A stretch of 64,000 nucleotides of DNA, taken from positions 119,855 through 183,854 of the forward strand of contig NW_026570401.1 in NCBI RefSeq assembly GCF_019649055.1, written 5' to 3'. The position numbers and the translations under genes are program-made. Positions 11,720-22,118 of this stretch are shown one piece after another (position 1 is the stretch's first letter; every line of letters starts with the position of its first letter). This DNA is from Paramacrobiotus metropolitanus. Taxonomy: Eukaryota > Tardigrada > Eutardigrada > Parachela > Macrobiotidae. The notes below the pieces were generated by a model. The model saw only the letters and a program-made list of their open reading frames with translations. It did no database searches and had not been told where the DNA came from.

Positions 11720-14700
11720 GGGAAAATTCACCTCCAGTCGTTCCAGGTAGTGGCGCCGGTTGACCTTAACCTGTACTTGCGGGCAGTTTTTTGTGGTGAA
11801 GCTCTGCAGTGCCGGCGCATCCGCCAGCACATTCAGAGCCGAACTGGACAGGGACGCAATAATCTCCTCCGCTCGCAACGGAATTCTCAGCATCTTCCAG
11901 CCATTCATTATATAGACGCTGAATAACTGGCAAACAGTACATCCCGGTAAGTGATAGCACGTGGGTCGTTGCATTCGGTTCTACCTGGAACGGATTGCCG
12001 AACCAGTCGAAACAGATGAACAGGAGCTTCCTGTATTCTGCAGCCTGCCATGTCTGCCATAATGCGGTATCACCGGACAGCATGAGTGCGGTGTCCCAGG
12101 CGGACGATGGATAGATGCGGTAGAAGGCCGGTTGATCCCAGTTGGTAATCCAGATCTACGGATAAACTTCGTTGTACATGATCCGTTCTCAGACAAGTGT
12201 TGCCAACGGCGTAAATCTCCTTCGCGATTACCTCCGATCGATCGCAGCACCCTGCTGATGCTGATTATCCGCGTTGTAAAGCGGGTGCTGTTGTCAATGG
12301 CAATAAACGGCAGCCGCTCGTCCGTTTCCGGGATGAATGACGGGAGACAGGAACGGATGGTCATGGCTGACGTCGCTGCATCTACACAACAAGGGCGTTG
12401 CACTTATAATGTGCGGTTTTATATTAATTTTGCTGCATTTCGCTTGATAGGCAAAAGTTTTCTTCGAAATCAAAACGTTTATAATTTAAAATTGCTCCCA
12501 AAATTGTTGTTTGCGTTCTCAACCAAAATTTCTGCCGAATAACATCCGTTTTGAAACGCAGAATTAAAAATGAAAATCAACGGGAGTTTTCCGAAACTAT
12601 TGGAATTGAAACCGAATTACGCTGCCGCACTGGGCAGTGGATACGCTTGACTGCTTTACGCGTTGTCAATAACTGAATTCCTTCGGCCTAAATTGGTAGC
12701 TTTCCACTTATGAAAAACGCCGAATGGCGAATATCAAAGAACAGAAACATACCGACGAAAATCAAGCAGGTCTTCCCAGGATCGGTAACATCCATCGACA
12801 TACTGTCCCCGCTCATCAACGCCAGCACGCCCCGTGACGTGCCTTCCACGACGTCGATCACACCGTGCCTGCCGTAGTTCGGGAGTAATTTCTGGATGCC
12901 GGTATAAAAGTTTTCCTTGGACAACACCGCCGTGAAAATCAAGCTGCCATCTATTAGAAAAAACTAATCATTCCCAAATCTCGACTAGGATCATTAGTAA
13001 GGCAGCGGAGTACACGCACTAGGACTGAAGTAGGGCGCGGTGAAGATCTCATAGTCAACGGTGATCGCGGTCAGGTACGGAGTGTCCTGAGTATCCAGCG
13101 GCGGAAAGATGATCTTGTTAACGCACTTCGCCAGGATGACGGTCTCCGTTGGCATTTGCGGATATTTCTTCTTTCCGCGGGTGGATAGCAGTTGCAGCAA
13201 TCCAAACTACAACACGATAGTTCTGTCAATTCGTTACAGCGTAATCAACAAAGAAAATACAATGCACAATTTCTGACAGTATTCGATCTTCGTCGCCCAT
13301 CAAACAGATAGACCAACTGGCTATACGAGAACAGTAATTCGGATAGAAACGCCGCCGTGTTAACAAACCAATAAAACCTTAGGTATCATACGATAAACCT
13401 ATACGTTAAAATGGTAAAATAAAAAACCGTTTTTTTCCTTTCCACACACAGTTCAGAAAAACGGTTTCTGGGTCTCGTAAAAACAGATTTTCTTAATCAA
13501 AAGATTGTCTTGACGCTACGTAAACTTTTGGTATGTACAGAAAGCCGCTTGGTTCCAAAAAGTACAAAAAAATCGCCATGATTGGGGGAGAACGGCGAAG
13601 CTTGCTTAGGCAATACGCGTTAAGGGAAATGACCCGGTACATGGTACCAGATTCGCGTACATGCACGAAAACTTTCAATTTCGCGCACTCACAAACATGT
13701 TTGTAACTCTTCTTTTGCGGCATTCTGTAGCCAGATCAGTTGCATACGTTTATTTGCGAGAAAACCGTTTGTGCGCGCAACATCCGGTTCAGGTGTTATA
13801 GCTGCAAAAAAATCCAAAAAGTTGGAATGCATTCAGGTGTACCAAAATTCTCATTGTAAACCGATCGTCTTTTAATTTTGCACATAAAGGAACGTAAGTC
13901 TGAGGATCGTTTTTGCACCGAACCAGAATCGCAGTATTTTTTTTCAAAATTCGAAAAAGCTTACACAATTTTTAAAACTGATATTAAAATGTGAAACAAA
14001 ATGTCGGAACAATGTGGCTGGGTGAGTACGGCGGAAAAACCATCGTCATGTATATGAGCGCTTACTGTACATATGAAATTCGAAGAAAATCGGTTCATAA
14101 TGAGACTGTGGTACACTGAGCGCATTCAAACTTTTAGGAATTTCCTTGTAGGTATAACTCTTGGACCGCGCGTGCGCGAATGGCTTTCACGCCAACGTAT
14201 GTAAAGCATCTGCGCACAGAATGCCATAAAACAACGCAAAAACTTGTTTGGGAGTGCGCGAAAGTTAATGTTTTCATGTCTGTACACAAATTTGATACCA
14301 TGAACCGGCCGCTTCCCTTAGAACGATACATTTACCGGTACAGTCTAAGTCAAAATAAATGAATGTCAAAAAGTAGTTTACTATAATTTTCTTATGCAGC
14401 TGTGGTGTATTGCAAGCAAAAGCCAGGGAAACCCACTGTACACTGTATATCTGTCGCCTGTCGATGCAACTTACGTTGGTAGCCACCAGTAAGCGATCAT
14501 GAAGCACGGCATGCTGGATGAGCCAGGAGATGGTCTGGTCACTGATCTGGCAGATCGGCACACCGATGGGATGTTTGGTCAGGTTGAACTGCTCCACCGT
14601 CCGCCAGTCGTCCACGCTGTAGTAGAACATGCTGCCGGTTCCCGGCACCAGGATCCTCGGTAGCGGAATGCCGGTGACACTGTTGATGGTGTCGCCGAAG

Positions 14701-16276
14701 AATAGCCGCCCCACGGGGACGGCGGCGAGGGCGGTGCGGTTGATTCCGAACTGACCGTCGGGATTCATCGCGCCCAGGAATTCCCAGTTGAGGACGAACC
14801 TACAGACGACGCGCTATACATTATAACATGTGACCTTTTTCAAATAAGGGAATTGGGAGTTCCCAATTGCTTCATCCGAAGCACATTCTTGCAGTCCAGA
14901 AACGGCTGTTCCATAAACGTTAATTATGAAAGCGAATTGTGCGAGGAACATTCGGTTATGAAACCACGAGAGAAATTATTCTCCCGAAGTTATAAATTAA
15001 TTTATCAAAAATCTAATTATGGATTAAATTCCTTATCAAGTTTTCAAGCATACAGTATAAACGCACAGTATTGTAAAAAAATCATTCTTTTACCAAACTA
15101 CATTTCTTACGCTTCGTTATACTCGTACATTTCCACAGATTCCGATTACAACAGGTAAAAGGTTATCAAAAGAGTTTTTCCGGTAATGAATAGATTCCAA
15201 GTATTTATTGAATAGACTTGTATACCGCGACTTTATCGTTTATGTAGTATTTTTAAGCCAACTCTGCCGAAAAGACGTGACATACCGATATGGTTGCAGA
15301 CCGGCGGCTCCATCGCTGCTGCACACGGTGACTTCGATTGCCTGGATATTGTCGCTGATGGGAAGCGGTACCAACCACGCGGGTTGTCCAGAGCTTCCTG
15401 CAACGCTCGTGCAATGATAACATGCTGTTTAATGCGGAAGAACTGTGGCGCGTGCCGTACGTTGATCAGGACTCACGTAAACTAAGACGCCTTCCAGTTC
15501 CAGCAGTTGGCGCTTCGTGACCCGTAACGTGGTGTCTGCAAGAAAGAAAAGCATTTGCCAAGAGAAATCGGAGACAAGAGAAAGGTCAGACAGCAGAAAA
15601 ATTTAATAGTTATACCGTCAAATGAAGTCAGTCGCATTAAAATCCGCGGATTCTCATCGACAAGGCCCTTGTTGATCATTTCGCGCAAACTGTCCTAGTT
15701 AACGAAGCGTAACTGGAGGTCGAAAGCTTTGAAACGATTCAAGAAATTACGTAAATATTTCCTAAATAACAGTTCCTCAACTGAAACTGCAGTAATTCAG
15801 CAGCAACAACGTGACGCAAATTATACTGTTATTTAACGAAGACTGATCGTATTTTTAAAGCAAAACATAACGATGTTAAAAAACTGTTCCATTTAATTAT
15901 TATCACAAATTCGCTTGCATGAATACTGCAATTTTTCATAGAACACCGGAGAAAATATTAATGCAGTTCAGAGCAAATGGTTCTTTAAAAAATGGGCTTA
16001 CTGTGGACTGACAACGCAGTTCGATTTTAAGATACCGCGGATATCCCCAAAATGTCTGCAAAACCGACAGTAATCCGTGAAAGGCGCAGTGGCTTATAAA
16101 ACACACTGAATAAAATCATAAAAATTTATCGTAATCACATCAGTTTGATTGGTGCGATCAGTAAAGAAATCCACTTCCGCGGTTCTTAACACATCAGTAA
16201 AATTTTGCAAGGATGAATTCAGCGTTAGATACGGCAGACTGGCCACGCCCGCGCTGTCTACGATCCCGTGATTCCT
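11720..16276 (-). CDS. Unrecognised multi-exon gene
   Basis: Several minus-strand exons have good splice signals. An exon starts at 16,276 after TTGTCAG. One spans 14,799-14,475 (acceptor TGTAG, donor GTAAGT) and encodes a ~108-aa stretch containing G-I-N-R-T-A-L-A-A-V-P-V-G. Others lie at about 13,208-13,010, at 12,952 (acceptor TTTCTAATAG) to about 12,765, at 12,158 to about 11,986 (donor CAG|GTAGAA), and at about 11,935-11,770. The exon at 12,952 encodes L-L-P-N-Y-G-R-H-G followed by a hydrophobic stretch, faintly recalling Cache-type extracellular sensor domains (alpha2delta-like), and several N-x-S/T sites suggest an extracellular protein. That is only a weak impression. Smaller exon candidates lie at 15,690-15,400. 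The 5' end is not found; the giant retroelement begins 12 bp upstream of the first visible exon. Confidence 0.45.
13623..14318. mobile_element. MITE-like element with ~140-bp inverted repeats, TA target site
   Basis: The left end (AGGGAAATGACCCGG...) is matched, inverted and at roughly 70% identity by eye, by the right end (...CCGGCCGCTTCCCT). Shared blocks include TTTCGCGCACTC and GGCATTCTGT. TA lies on each side (13,621-13,622 and 14,319-14,320), as for Tc1/mariner-like elements. It sits between exons of the unrecognised gene, probably in an intron. One end recurs alone at 50,958-51,205. Confidence 0.7.
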
Positions 16277-16292
16277 CTGACAAGATGACACT

Positions 16293-16642
16293 CTAATGCT
16301 AGATCCAGAATGGATCCAGGGACGGAGACAGAAACGGAATCTATCCCGTAGAGCGAGCAATACGATCTGGATGGCGAGCTATGCGGAAACACAAAATGTC
16401 GCACCGTAATTGCTGACTTTTAATATATTGAAAGTCTGGAGACCAGAAATCAACAAGTGATCGGCGCAGCTCGATCGCAAATCGTAGAGCCAATTCAACA
16501 GTGTGTAACACTGTGCAGCACGTGCTAAGCCGCGCCCACTAACACAACTCAAGCCAGCCAATCAGAGGCGAGACACAACACAGACACGTAATCCAGGTGG
16601 CGCAGCGTTACGGGCGTGAACGCTAGTGAACCCCCGCTCACA
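16293..16642 (-). repeat. 3' LTR of giant retrotransposon
   Basis: Identical by eye to 42,375-42,724. Read on the minus strand it begins TGTGAGCGGGGG and ends GGATCTAGCATTAG. It therefore lacks the usual terminal CA unless the true edge is TGCTAG at 16,298. The internal sequence just upstream (minus strand) is not a long purine run, so the polypurine tract is weak or atypical. Confidence 0.93.
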
Positions 16643-16975
16643 TGCCTCTGGGGGGATGCCGAGCTCCGCTCCGTCCAAATGCACAATGTGAAATAAAGAG
16701 ATCTGTATCAAAATACTATTCCATATTAATTCTAATACAAAACAGATCAACAGTTAAACAGATCAACAGATGCAGTTTATCAAAATTCCGTAGACTAGGA
16801 TCCTCCACTCATAAAGGTCACAGGTATCCCCGTCAACCGTTAAAAACTTTTTGGTCCAATTCCGCTCCAATTTGAGCCACTTCGCTCCGCTTGAGCAACA
16901 TGCGCACGTGTAGTGCGACTTTTCATCACATCCGCTTGAGAATCAATTTGCGTATCAAGTACGACTTAGAAATAC
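16643..16975 (-). other. 3' noncoding region of giant element (distal part)
   Basis: Lies between the 3' LTR and the nested retrotransposon, with no reading frame. It contains one AAAGGTCAC copy at about 16,818. A TGCGTATCAAGTACGACTT block at about 16,949 is repeated, slightly altered, on the other side of the nested element at 20,032. Confidence 0.7.
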
Positions 16976-16986
16976 TGCTTCATCTT

Positions 16987-19900
16987 CCGAGTCGGCTTTA
17001 TTGAATTACATAGCGTATTACACAAGTAACAAAAACAACAATCCTTGACATTCATTGCCGTTTAGCTAATTTGAAGGCAAAATACACATCCTCCTTCTCC
17101 ACCATGTCACTAAAAGTACCGAGAACAGATACTGCATTTCCTCGCTGAATCTCGATACCTATTTTCTGACGCAAAAACTCCCCTGAGCGAGGGTTGCCTG
17201 TACAGTCACAGATCTTTCTCGACAAATCCTTAAAGAACTTCTTCGTCAGCGGTCCGAATGTTCCCGTAGTTTCGAACGCCAGCGGTTGAACAACGTAGCG
17301 ATCTGCCAGCCCGCTGTACTTTCCTAACTTTCGGTTTTCCCGTATTTCCGCTGCACTCCCCGGCGCTCTGGACGTCTGGCCGATGTAAGTTTGGGCAAAA
17401 GTGTCTGCCACGGTAACATCCCACACTAGCGGCTTTCCATTCTTCCACGGGAAAGCTGTCACTCCGTCGGGCCGCTTTCCGTCGCCTCTGTCTAAGCCCA
17501 CCGGCTCGAGTGAGGAAGGCACTTTTGCCGAAGTCAAAGCCCGCTTAGTTGCTTCATTCAGAACGGCGTGGACACCGAGCCTTCCTTTCGCCAGCTTGCA
17601 AACCAGGCCATGGTGTCCGAGACTGTCCACGGTGCTGCCGCATCGACACACATGCATCTGACATACTGGAGCTCCCAGCCGGCGCGCCACGGCTATTCGT
17701 AAGTGGGCATCCTCCAGTAAATTTCCAAATATTGTTACCGGCAAAGCAGACAACCAGGCACGCGATTCCGGTGAGGATGCAGCCAACAGGCGAGCAGAGG
17801 TAAATACGTCGGCATTCTCCATCATGCGGGATGCTATCTGGGTATGTTGCAGTGCTGTCCAGGCCGACTGAAGGTGTCGGCTTTCCATCCGCGGGGGTTC
17901 CAGGGAATAACGTCCACTCCACACTTCGGTTAGCTGGTTGGTCCTTTCTTTCATAGAGGCGTTGCCCGTAATGCAGCACACCATGTCGGCCGCTCCGTGA
18001 ACCGATGCGGCATAGGCAGCTAACGCGACGTCCGCTGCACAGACCAGTCCCAGGCCTCCAAATTTTGTAGGTAGCGAGGCTTGTGTCCAGACTGAGCTGA
18101 TCATTGCCACATTGGTCAGCTGTTCTGTTTTCGCACTGATGACTTCATCAAATTTCTTCAATTCTTCCGGGAACTGCCAGCAGGGTGAGGTTCTAAGGAG
18201 ATACAATAATTTCGGCAGCGACAAACAGTTTTTAAGTAGAAACAGCGCTTGATGTGAAGGCAATATACCGAGCTGGTCGGCAAGCACTTGTGCTTGACCG
18301 ACCTTCCTCATCAACGCGCCCGAAACAGCTTCGTTCAGCAGAGGAGAACCCAGCAGTTCCAGTTCTTCGGGTTTCGAAAGTCGGATATCCGGTGCAGCGT
18401 TCAAAAAGGACTGAATCACGGTCTGCCGTTCATCGACGGTTCCGCCGTCCACGTACAGCTCGCATTTTGCCGTGTTTAACTGCAATCCGACTGTGGCGGC
18501 TGCTCCTTGGATGTTTACCAGAGTGTCTTTCACCGCTTGCGGATCTCCTGCGGAAACACCGTCATCTAAATACCAGAGGTTAATTGCGGCTTCACTCTGG
18601 GAAGAGACATCCTGCGTCAGTAGGCCATAGTACATAGGTGCGCAGGGGTCTCCCTGCTGCACACCGCAAGCCGAGGGAATGGTGATTCCACTATTAGGGG
18701 AAATGCAAAACAAAGTTGTGCTGTCACCGTAGGCTGAATGAACGAAATTATAATACGCTGGGATCCGCTCAAAAACTTTGGCTAACAACTTGTCTCGCCG
18801 GACTGTATTAAATGCGTTAGTAAAATCGAACTTAACAAATGCTCGTGGCTTTGTGGACGACGTTTCCAAAAATTCTCTGGCGCTGTGCACCACTATTTCC
18901 GCTCCTTTCTTAGTGCCGAAACCAAACTGGATGGGTCGGAAATAATTTCCCATTTCTTCCGTCAACCGAAAACACACGATTTTTGCGACTAGGCGGCGTA
19001 GTGTGCATCCAGAGGCAATGGGGCGAATGCCGCCGTTAGGTTTCACAAAGGGAAACAAGTTTGCCCCGAAGAAAATGGTCCTTGCCTCCGCTGGGATTTC
19101 CCGCTTCAATACATGGTCGGCAAACTTAACCAGGGCATCCAGTAACTTGCGGCGGGTTTCCCCCTGAGTGAACAACAGATCCTTCAGGTGGTCCGCGCGT
19201 AGTCCATCGGGGCCTGGGCATGTACCTGAATCAAACGACTCAACAGCAGATAGCAGTTCTCTGTGTGTTACGTCAGCTGGAGCCACGTCGACGATACGCA
19301 CCGTATCATCCAGGTCAACGGGTCGACCTGGATGCTTCTCTTTTAAAGTCGCGATAACTTCATCTGATAGAGGAGCGATGGTTTCTTGGGACACAAGGAT
19401 GTTCATCGCTCTCCCTATCGACCCGCATTCTAATTTGGCGTTCACTAACTTGGCCTTGACTGCCGGTGCTGCTTTAGGTTTCTGCTGCTTCTTTCCCAGA
19501 GGGGGAGCAGTGTCCGACTGTCTTCCTGTCAAATTCCGTTTGACCGATGTAGCGAGCGATGGCCCTTTGCCTGATTTCGTAGGAGGAGCTGTTAGGATAT
19601 TCGGTGCGAAAAGGATCAAGTCGCTCCATGCACCGATATCGTTTTTGGCGCAGCATGCGAATAACAATTCCGCAAAAGCATCTGCACACGCATCTCTGGC
19701 ACCAACTGGAACACGCGGGAGAATGGGGTTAGTCCGCCTTAAGCGAGAGAGTGTGTCCTCTAGCTTTTCTTCTGGAGAGATGGCTTGGCGGGATGCTGAG
19801 GGGATCGCGGGTTCGCTACGTAGATTTCTGGCCTGTGCTTCTCTGCATTTTCCACTATCACGGTGTTTTCCGATCCCATGAGCAGTTGCACAAACTTTTC

Positions 19901-20010
19901 CGCATAATTCACAGATGAAATTATTAATGTTCTGCGTCGGCATTCGCAATAATCCAGTTTATAACCATTTAGATTTAGTACTTTATTTAGTACTTTAGAT
20001 TTAGTACTAG
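16987..20010 (-). mobile_element. Full-length R2-like non-LTR retrotransposon nested in the giant element
   Basis: About 3.0 kb, with an 11-bp duplication TGCTTCATCTT at 16,976-16,986 and 20,011-20,021. The 3' end carries AATAAA about 10 bp before the junction. The 5' end is a short leader of AGTACTAAATCTAA-type repeats directly ahead of the ORF. A second, 5'-truncated copy lies at 61,919-62,259, confirming that it moves independently. The AAAGGTCAC motif that saturates the surrounding element is absent from it. Confidence 0.75.
17052..19949 (-). CDS. Reverse transcriptase with restriction-like endonuclease (R2-like, 965 aa)
   Basis: A single intact ORF. Residues 14-35 form a Cys/His zinc-finger-like motif (C-E-L-C...H...C), as in site-binding N-termini of early-branching non-LTR elements. 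The RT domain contains F-D-F-T-N-A-F-N (about residue 373, motif A), Q-Q-G-D-P (motif B region) and Y-L-D-D (about 460, the catalytic motif). The C-terminus has a C-x-C...H...C knuckle (about 765-785) followed by K-R-P-D-G (about 826) and W-D-V-T (about 845). This is the PD...D arrangement of the restriction-like endonuclease that cleaves target DNA for target-primed reverse transcription. No APE-type endonuclease is present. Exact clade (R2, NeSL or a related group) cannot be fixed by eye. The frame is uninterrupted, so the copy may be active. Confidence 0.9.
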   Translation of the reverse strand: MRMPTQNINNFICELCGKVCATAHGIGKHRDSGKCREAQARNLRSEPAIPSASRQAISPEEKLEDTLSRLRRTNPILPRVPVGARDACADAFAELLFACCAKNDIGAWSDLILFAPNILTAPPTKSGKGPSLATSVKRNLTGRQSDTAPPLGKKQQKPKAAPAVKAKLVNAKLECGSIGRAMNILVSQETIAPLSDEVIATLKEKHPGRPVDLDDTVRIVDVAPADVTHRELLSAVESFDSGTCPGPDGLRADHLKDLLFTQGETRRKLLDALVKFADHVLKREIPAEARTIFFGANLFPFVKPNGGIRPIASGCTLRRLVAKIVCFRLTEEMGNYFRPIQFGFGTKKGAEIVVHSAREFLETSSTKPRAFVKFDFTNAFNTVRRDKLLAKVFERIPAYYNFVHSAYGDSTTLFCISPNSGITIPSACGVQQGDPCAPMYYGLLTQDVSSQSEAAINLWYLDDGVSAGDPQAVKDTLVNIQGAAATVGLQLNTAKCELYVDGGTVDERQTVIQSFLNAAPDIRLSKPEELELLGSPLLNEAVSGALMRKVGQAQVLADQLGILPSHQALFLLKNCLSLPKLLYLLRTSPCWQFPEELKKFDEVISAKTEQLTNVAMISSVWTQASLPTKFGGLGLVCAADVALAAYAASVHGAADMVCCITGNASMKERTNQLTEVWSGRYSLEPPRMESRHLQSAWTALQHTQIASRMMENADVFTSARLLAASSPESRAWLSALPVTIFGNLLEDAHLRIAVARRLGAPVCQMHVCRCGSTVDSLGHHGLVCKLAKGRLGVHAVLNEATKRALTSAKVPSSLEPVGLDRGDGKRPDGVTAFPWKNGKPLVWDVTVADTFAQTYIGQTSRAPGSAAEIRENRKLGKYSGLADRYVVQPLAFETTGTFGPLTKKFFKDLSRKICDCTGNPRSGEFLRQKIGIEIQRGNAVSVLGTFSDMVEKEDVYFAFKLAKRQ

Positions 20011-20021
20011 TGCTTCATCTT

Positions 20022-21030
20022 TGGAATAAGGTGCGTATCAATTGTACGACTTCAAAATGAGATCCACTAAAGGTCATGGAGGGACGTCATATAGACAAGC
20101 GTAGTTCGCTTCCTCCCTGATAAAGGTCATCCTTTGTTGAGATGATCCGTTGAGATGTGCGACTCGTTATGGGTTAATGGTCCCAAAAGGTCATGCGACT
20201 TAAATTCCAATACGATGACTCTGTTGGGAAATAGTGATCCCAAAGGTCATCCATCTTCTCTTCAAATCTCCGGTAAAGGTCATGGAGGAACTTAGCCGAT
20301 TTTTGCCGACTTTCAAGCATTTCTTCGCTTGCCTCCCTGGTAAAACTTTTAAGTTGACCTTTCTGTCGCACATCCAACTTCAATATGCCTCGAGCGGCCA
20401 GAGTGCCGGCAGAGTTTACCGTAACATCTTTGATGGGGCCGGCTTGCTACCGCATTAAATTTACCCCATGACGCTTCCACATTAAATCTTTTACTCTTGT
20501 TCGCCGCTTGTGGCCCAACTTCGGTACGAGAGATCCGGCTTGGTTACCGCTATTTCTCTCGTTGATTTGTAATACTGGGTCACTCAGAGAGATTGCCGGC
20601 ATAGTTTACCGTAGCAACTCTAATGAGGCCGGCTAACTGCCGCATCAAGTTTACCTCATTAATATTTCCACCTGTTGTCTTTCTGTTTTTCGCCGCTTGT
20701 GGCCCTTTTTCGTATTCAAGAGATCCGGCTTGATTGCCGTAGTTTCTCTTGAAAATTTATAACACTGAATCGCTTAAGGAGGAGAGCCGGCTAATTGCCG
20801 TAGCAACTCCGTTGGGGCCGGCTGGCTGCCGCATCAAGTTTACCCCAATTAGATGCTCCACATGATTTCTTTTAGGCAATTCTGTGCTATAAACGCTGAA
20901 AACAACAATACATGAATACAGTTTATGTAAACAAGTCATAACGCCCTTTTATACAACACCCTGTTTCATTTTTCTGACGTACCGACATATGCCGTAGACG
21001 CCTTTTTAATAGTGTGATCCTGACGATCAA
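20022..21030 (-). other. 3' noncoding region of giant element (proximal part)
   Basis: No convincing ORF. Between 20,069 and 20,282 there are five AAAGGTCAT copies on the plus strand (starts near 20,069, 20,122, 20,187, 20,242 and 20,274), the same orientation as in the 5' leader and opposite to most copies in the coding region. A tandem repeat follows at 20,401-20,870. Confidence 0.75.
20401..20870. repeat. ~190-bp tandem repeat, about 2.5 copies
   Basis: Units begin near 20,401, 20,591 and 20,782. Landmarks repeated in order are GCCGGC, TTTACCGTA, GGGGCCGGCT, TGCCGCAT(C/T)AAGTTTACC, CGCCGCTTGTGGCCC and AGATCCGGCTTG. The copies have diverged from each other although the LTRs are identical, so the array predates this insertion. 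Confidence 0.85.
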
Positions 21031-21032
21031 CA

Positions 21033-22118
21033 CTATTCCATTTCATTTGAATCGTCCTCGCCATCTCTTGGCGGGCGCTTCTTAGAACTTTCCGGTTGAT
21101 TGCGGTCAGACGTTCGGTCAACTGGTTCCGTGGAATCAACTGCCATGACCTTTTCCGGGTCAACTTCTCGCTGACCACGACCTTTCCCTTGGCGACTGCG
21201 TTTAACCGCCTCTACCCGGTGGCGTGCGTCATTTTCTTCTAGCCGGAGTCTCCGGCTGTTAGGGTCATCCGCCAATCTCTGTTGCACGTCAGCGAGGTTA
21301 TCGCGGAGTTGCTGGTTTCTTAGGCCACGCCGTCCTATCTGGTTAGGAGCGCGTTCCGGGCGTCGGTCACTTTTCTTCACAAGGAATTCGTCAATGTACA
21401 TTTCGACTCCGTCAAAAGGTTCGACGTAGTCACTTCCCATGGTGTCTTTGATCTTATTAATCCTCTCTTCTACCTGGGAGGCGTGGCGTTGTGTAAGATT
21501 ACCCTTTTCCATTCGTATCTTACACTTTTTCAGTGCCTTTCTTGCCGTATGGGCTATTCCAACATGTTCCATAGGTTCGCCCAATTTCGCCACGTGAGGT
21601 CGGAAGAGTAGTGGGATATCGTCCTTCATGGTATTGGACACCAACTGGTTATGTGTCTTATAATGTGCCAATCTCGCAGCAAAAACCTTTTGCCCCATCC
21701 TTTTTGCGGCATGGTCTTTAGGATCCACTTGTAATCCGATCGATGCTCTTGCTGCAAGCAACTTGAAGGCTGGATTCACGTGTCGTAAAACAAACTGAGC
21801 CACATATTCTTGTCGTTCGGGATAATCTCTATAGTAAAATTGTGTCATCCCGACTGGGTCAGTCGTATCCAGTGGCACGTCCAACAGATTCAGATCCAAC
21901 AGGCTATGTAATCCGTTTCGTCGGATAGGGAGGTAACAATCTCTTGCTGAGTCGCGGGGAATGTATAGTTGACGGAAACTTCCTTGTTCCACTCCTTCTT
22001 TGATTTCTTTCGCATAGCCCGAATCAAATAAAAATTGACGTAACTGGCGCATTATGGTGCCGATCTTATTTGCTTCAACCGAGTCATATTCGATCCCCAG
22101 GTATTGACAAATTTCCAA
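21033..22118 (-). CDS. Accessory ORF of giant element (361 aa), unknown function
   Basis: An open frame at the 3' end of the coding region, without a recognisable family. It overlaps the preceding ORF by 67 bp in the -1 frame. Its first codon is TTG rather than ATG, and the frame is open a further ~45 nt upstream, so it is probably expressed by frameshifting or splicing with the frame before it. The C-terminal third is highly charged (Arg/Glu/Asp) and carries E-R-A-P-N-Q-I-G-R-R-G-like basic patches. No canonical slippery heptamer was found in the overlap. Confidence 0.55.
   Translation of the reverse strand: MEICQYLGIEYDSVEANKIGTIMRQLRQFLFDSGYAKEIKEGVEQGSFRQLYIPRDSARDCYLPIRRNGLHSLLDLNLLDVPLDTTDPVGMTQFYYRDYPERQEYVAQFVLRHVNPAFKLLAARASIGLQVDPKDHAAKRMGQKVFAARLAHYKTHNQLVSNTMKDDIPLLFRPHVAKLGEPMEHVGIAHTARKALKKCKIRMEKGNLTQRHASQVEERINKIKDTMGSDYVEPFDGVEMYIDEFLVKKSDRRPERAPNQIGRRGLRNQQLRDNLADVQQRLADDPNSRRLRLEENDARHRVEAVKRSRQGKGRGQREVDPEKVMAVDSTEPVDRTSDRNQPESSKKRPPRDGEDDSNEME

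Noticed and set aside
11720-13208. Voltage-gated calcium-channel alpha2delta subunit
   Set aside because: One exon faintly resembles a Cache domain, but the order of exons and missing VWA signature do not support the assignment.
16379-16561. 60-aa ORF present identically at 16,379 and 42,461
   Set aside because: It lies wholly inside the LTRs and is identical because the LTRs are; no protein features.
16949-20052. TGCGTATCAA...TACGACTT blocks as the target duplication of the nested retrotransposon
   Set aside because: They differ in sequence and lie outside the exact 11-bp TGCTTCATCTT duplication; more likely an older tandem repeat of the giant element.
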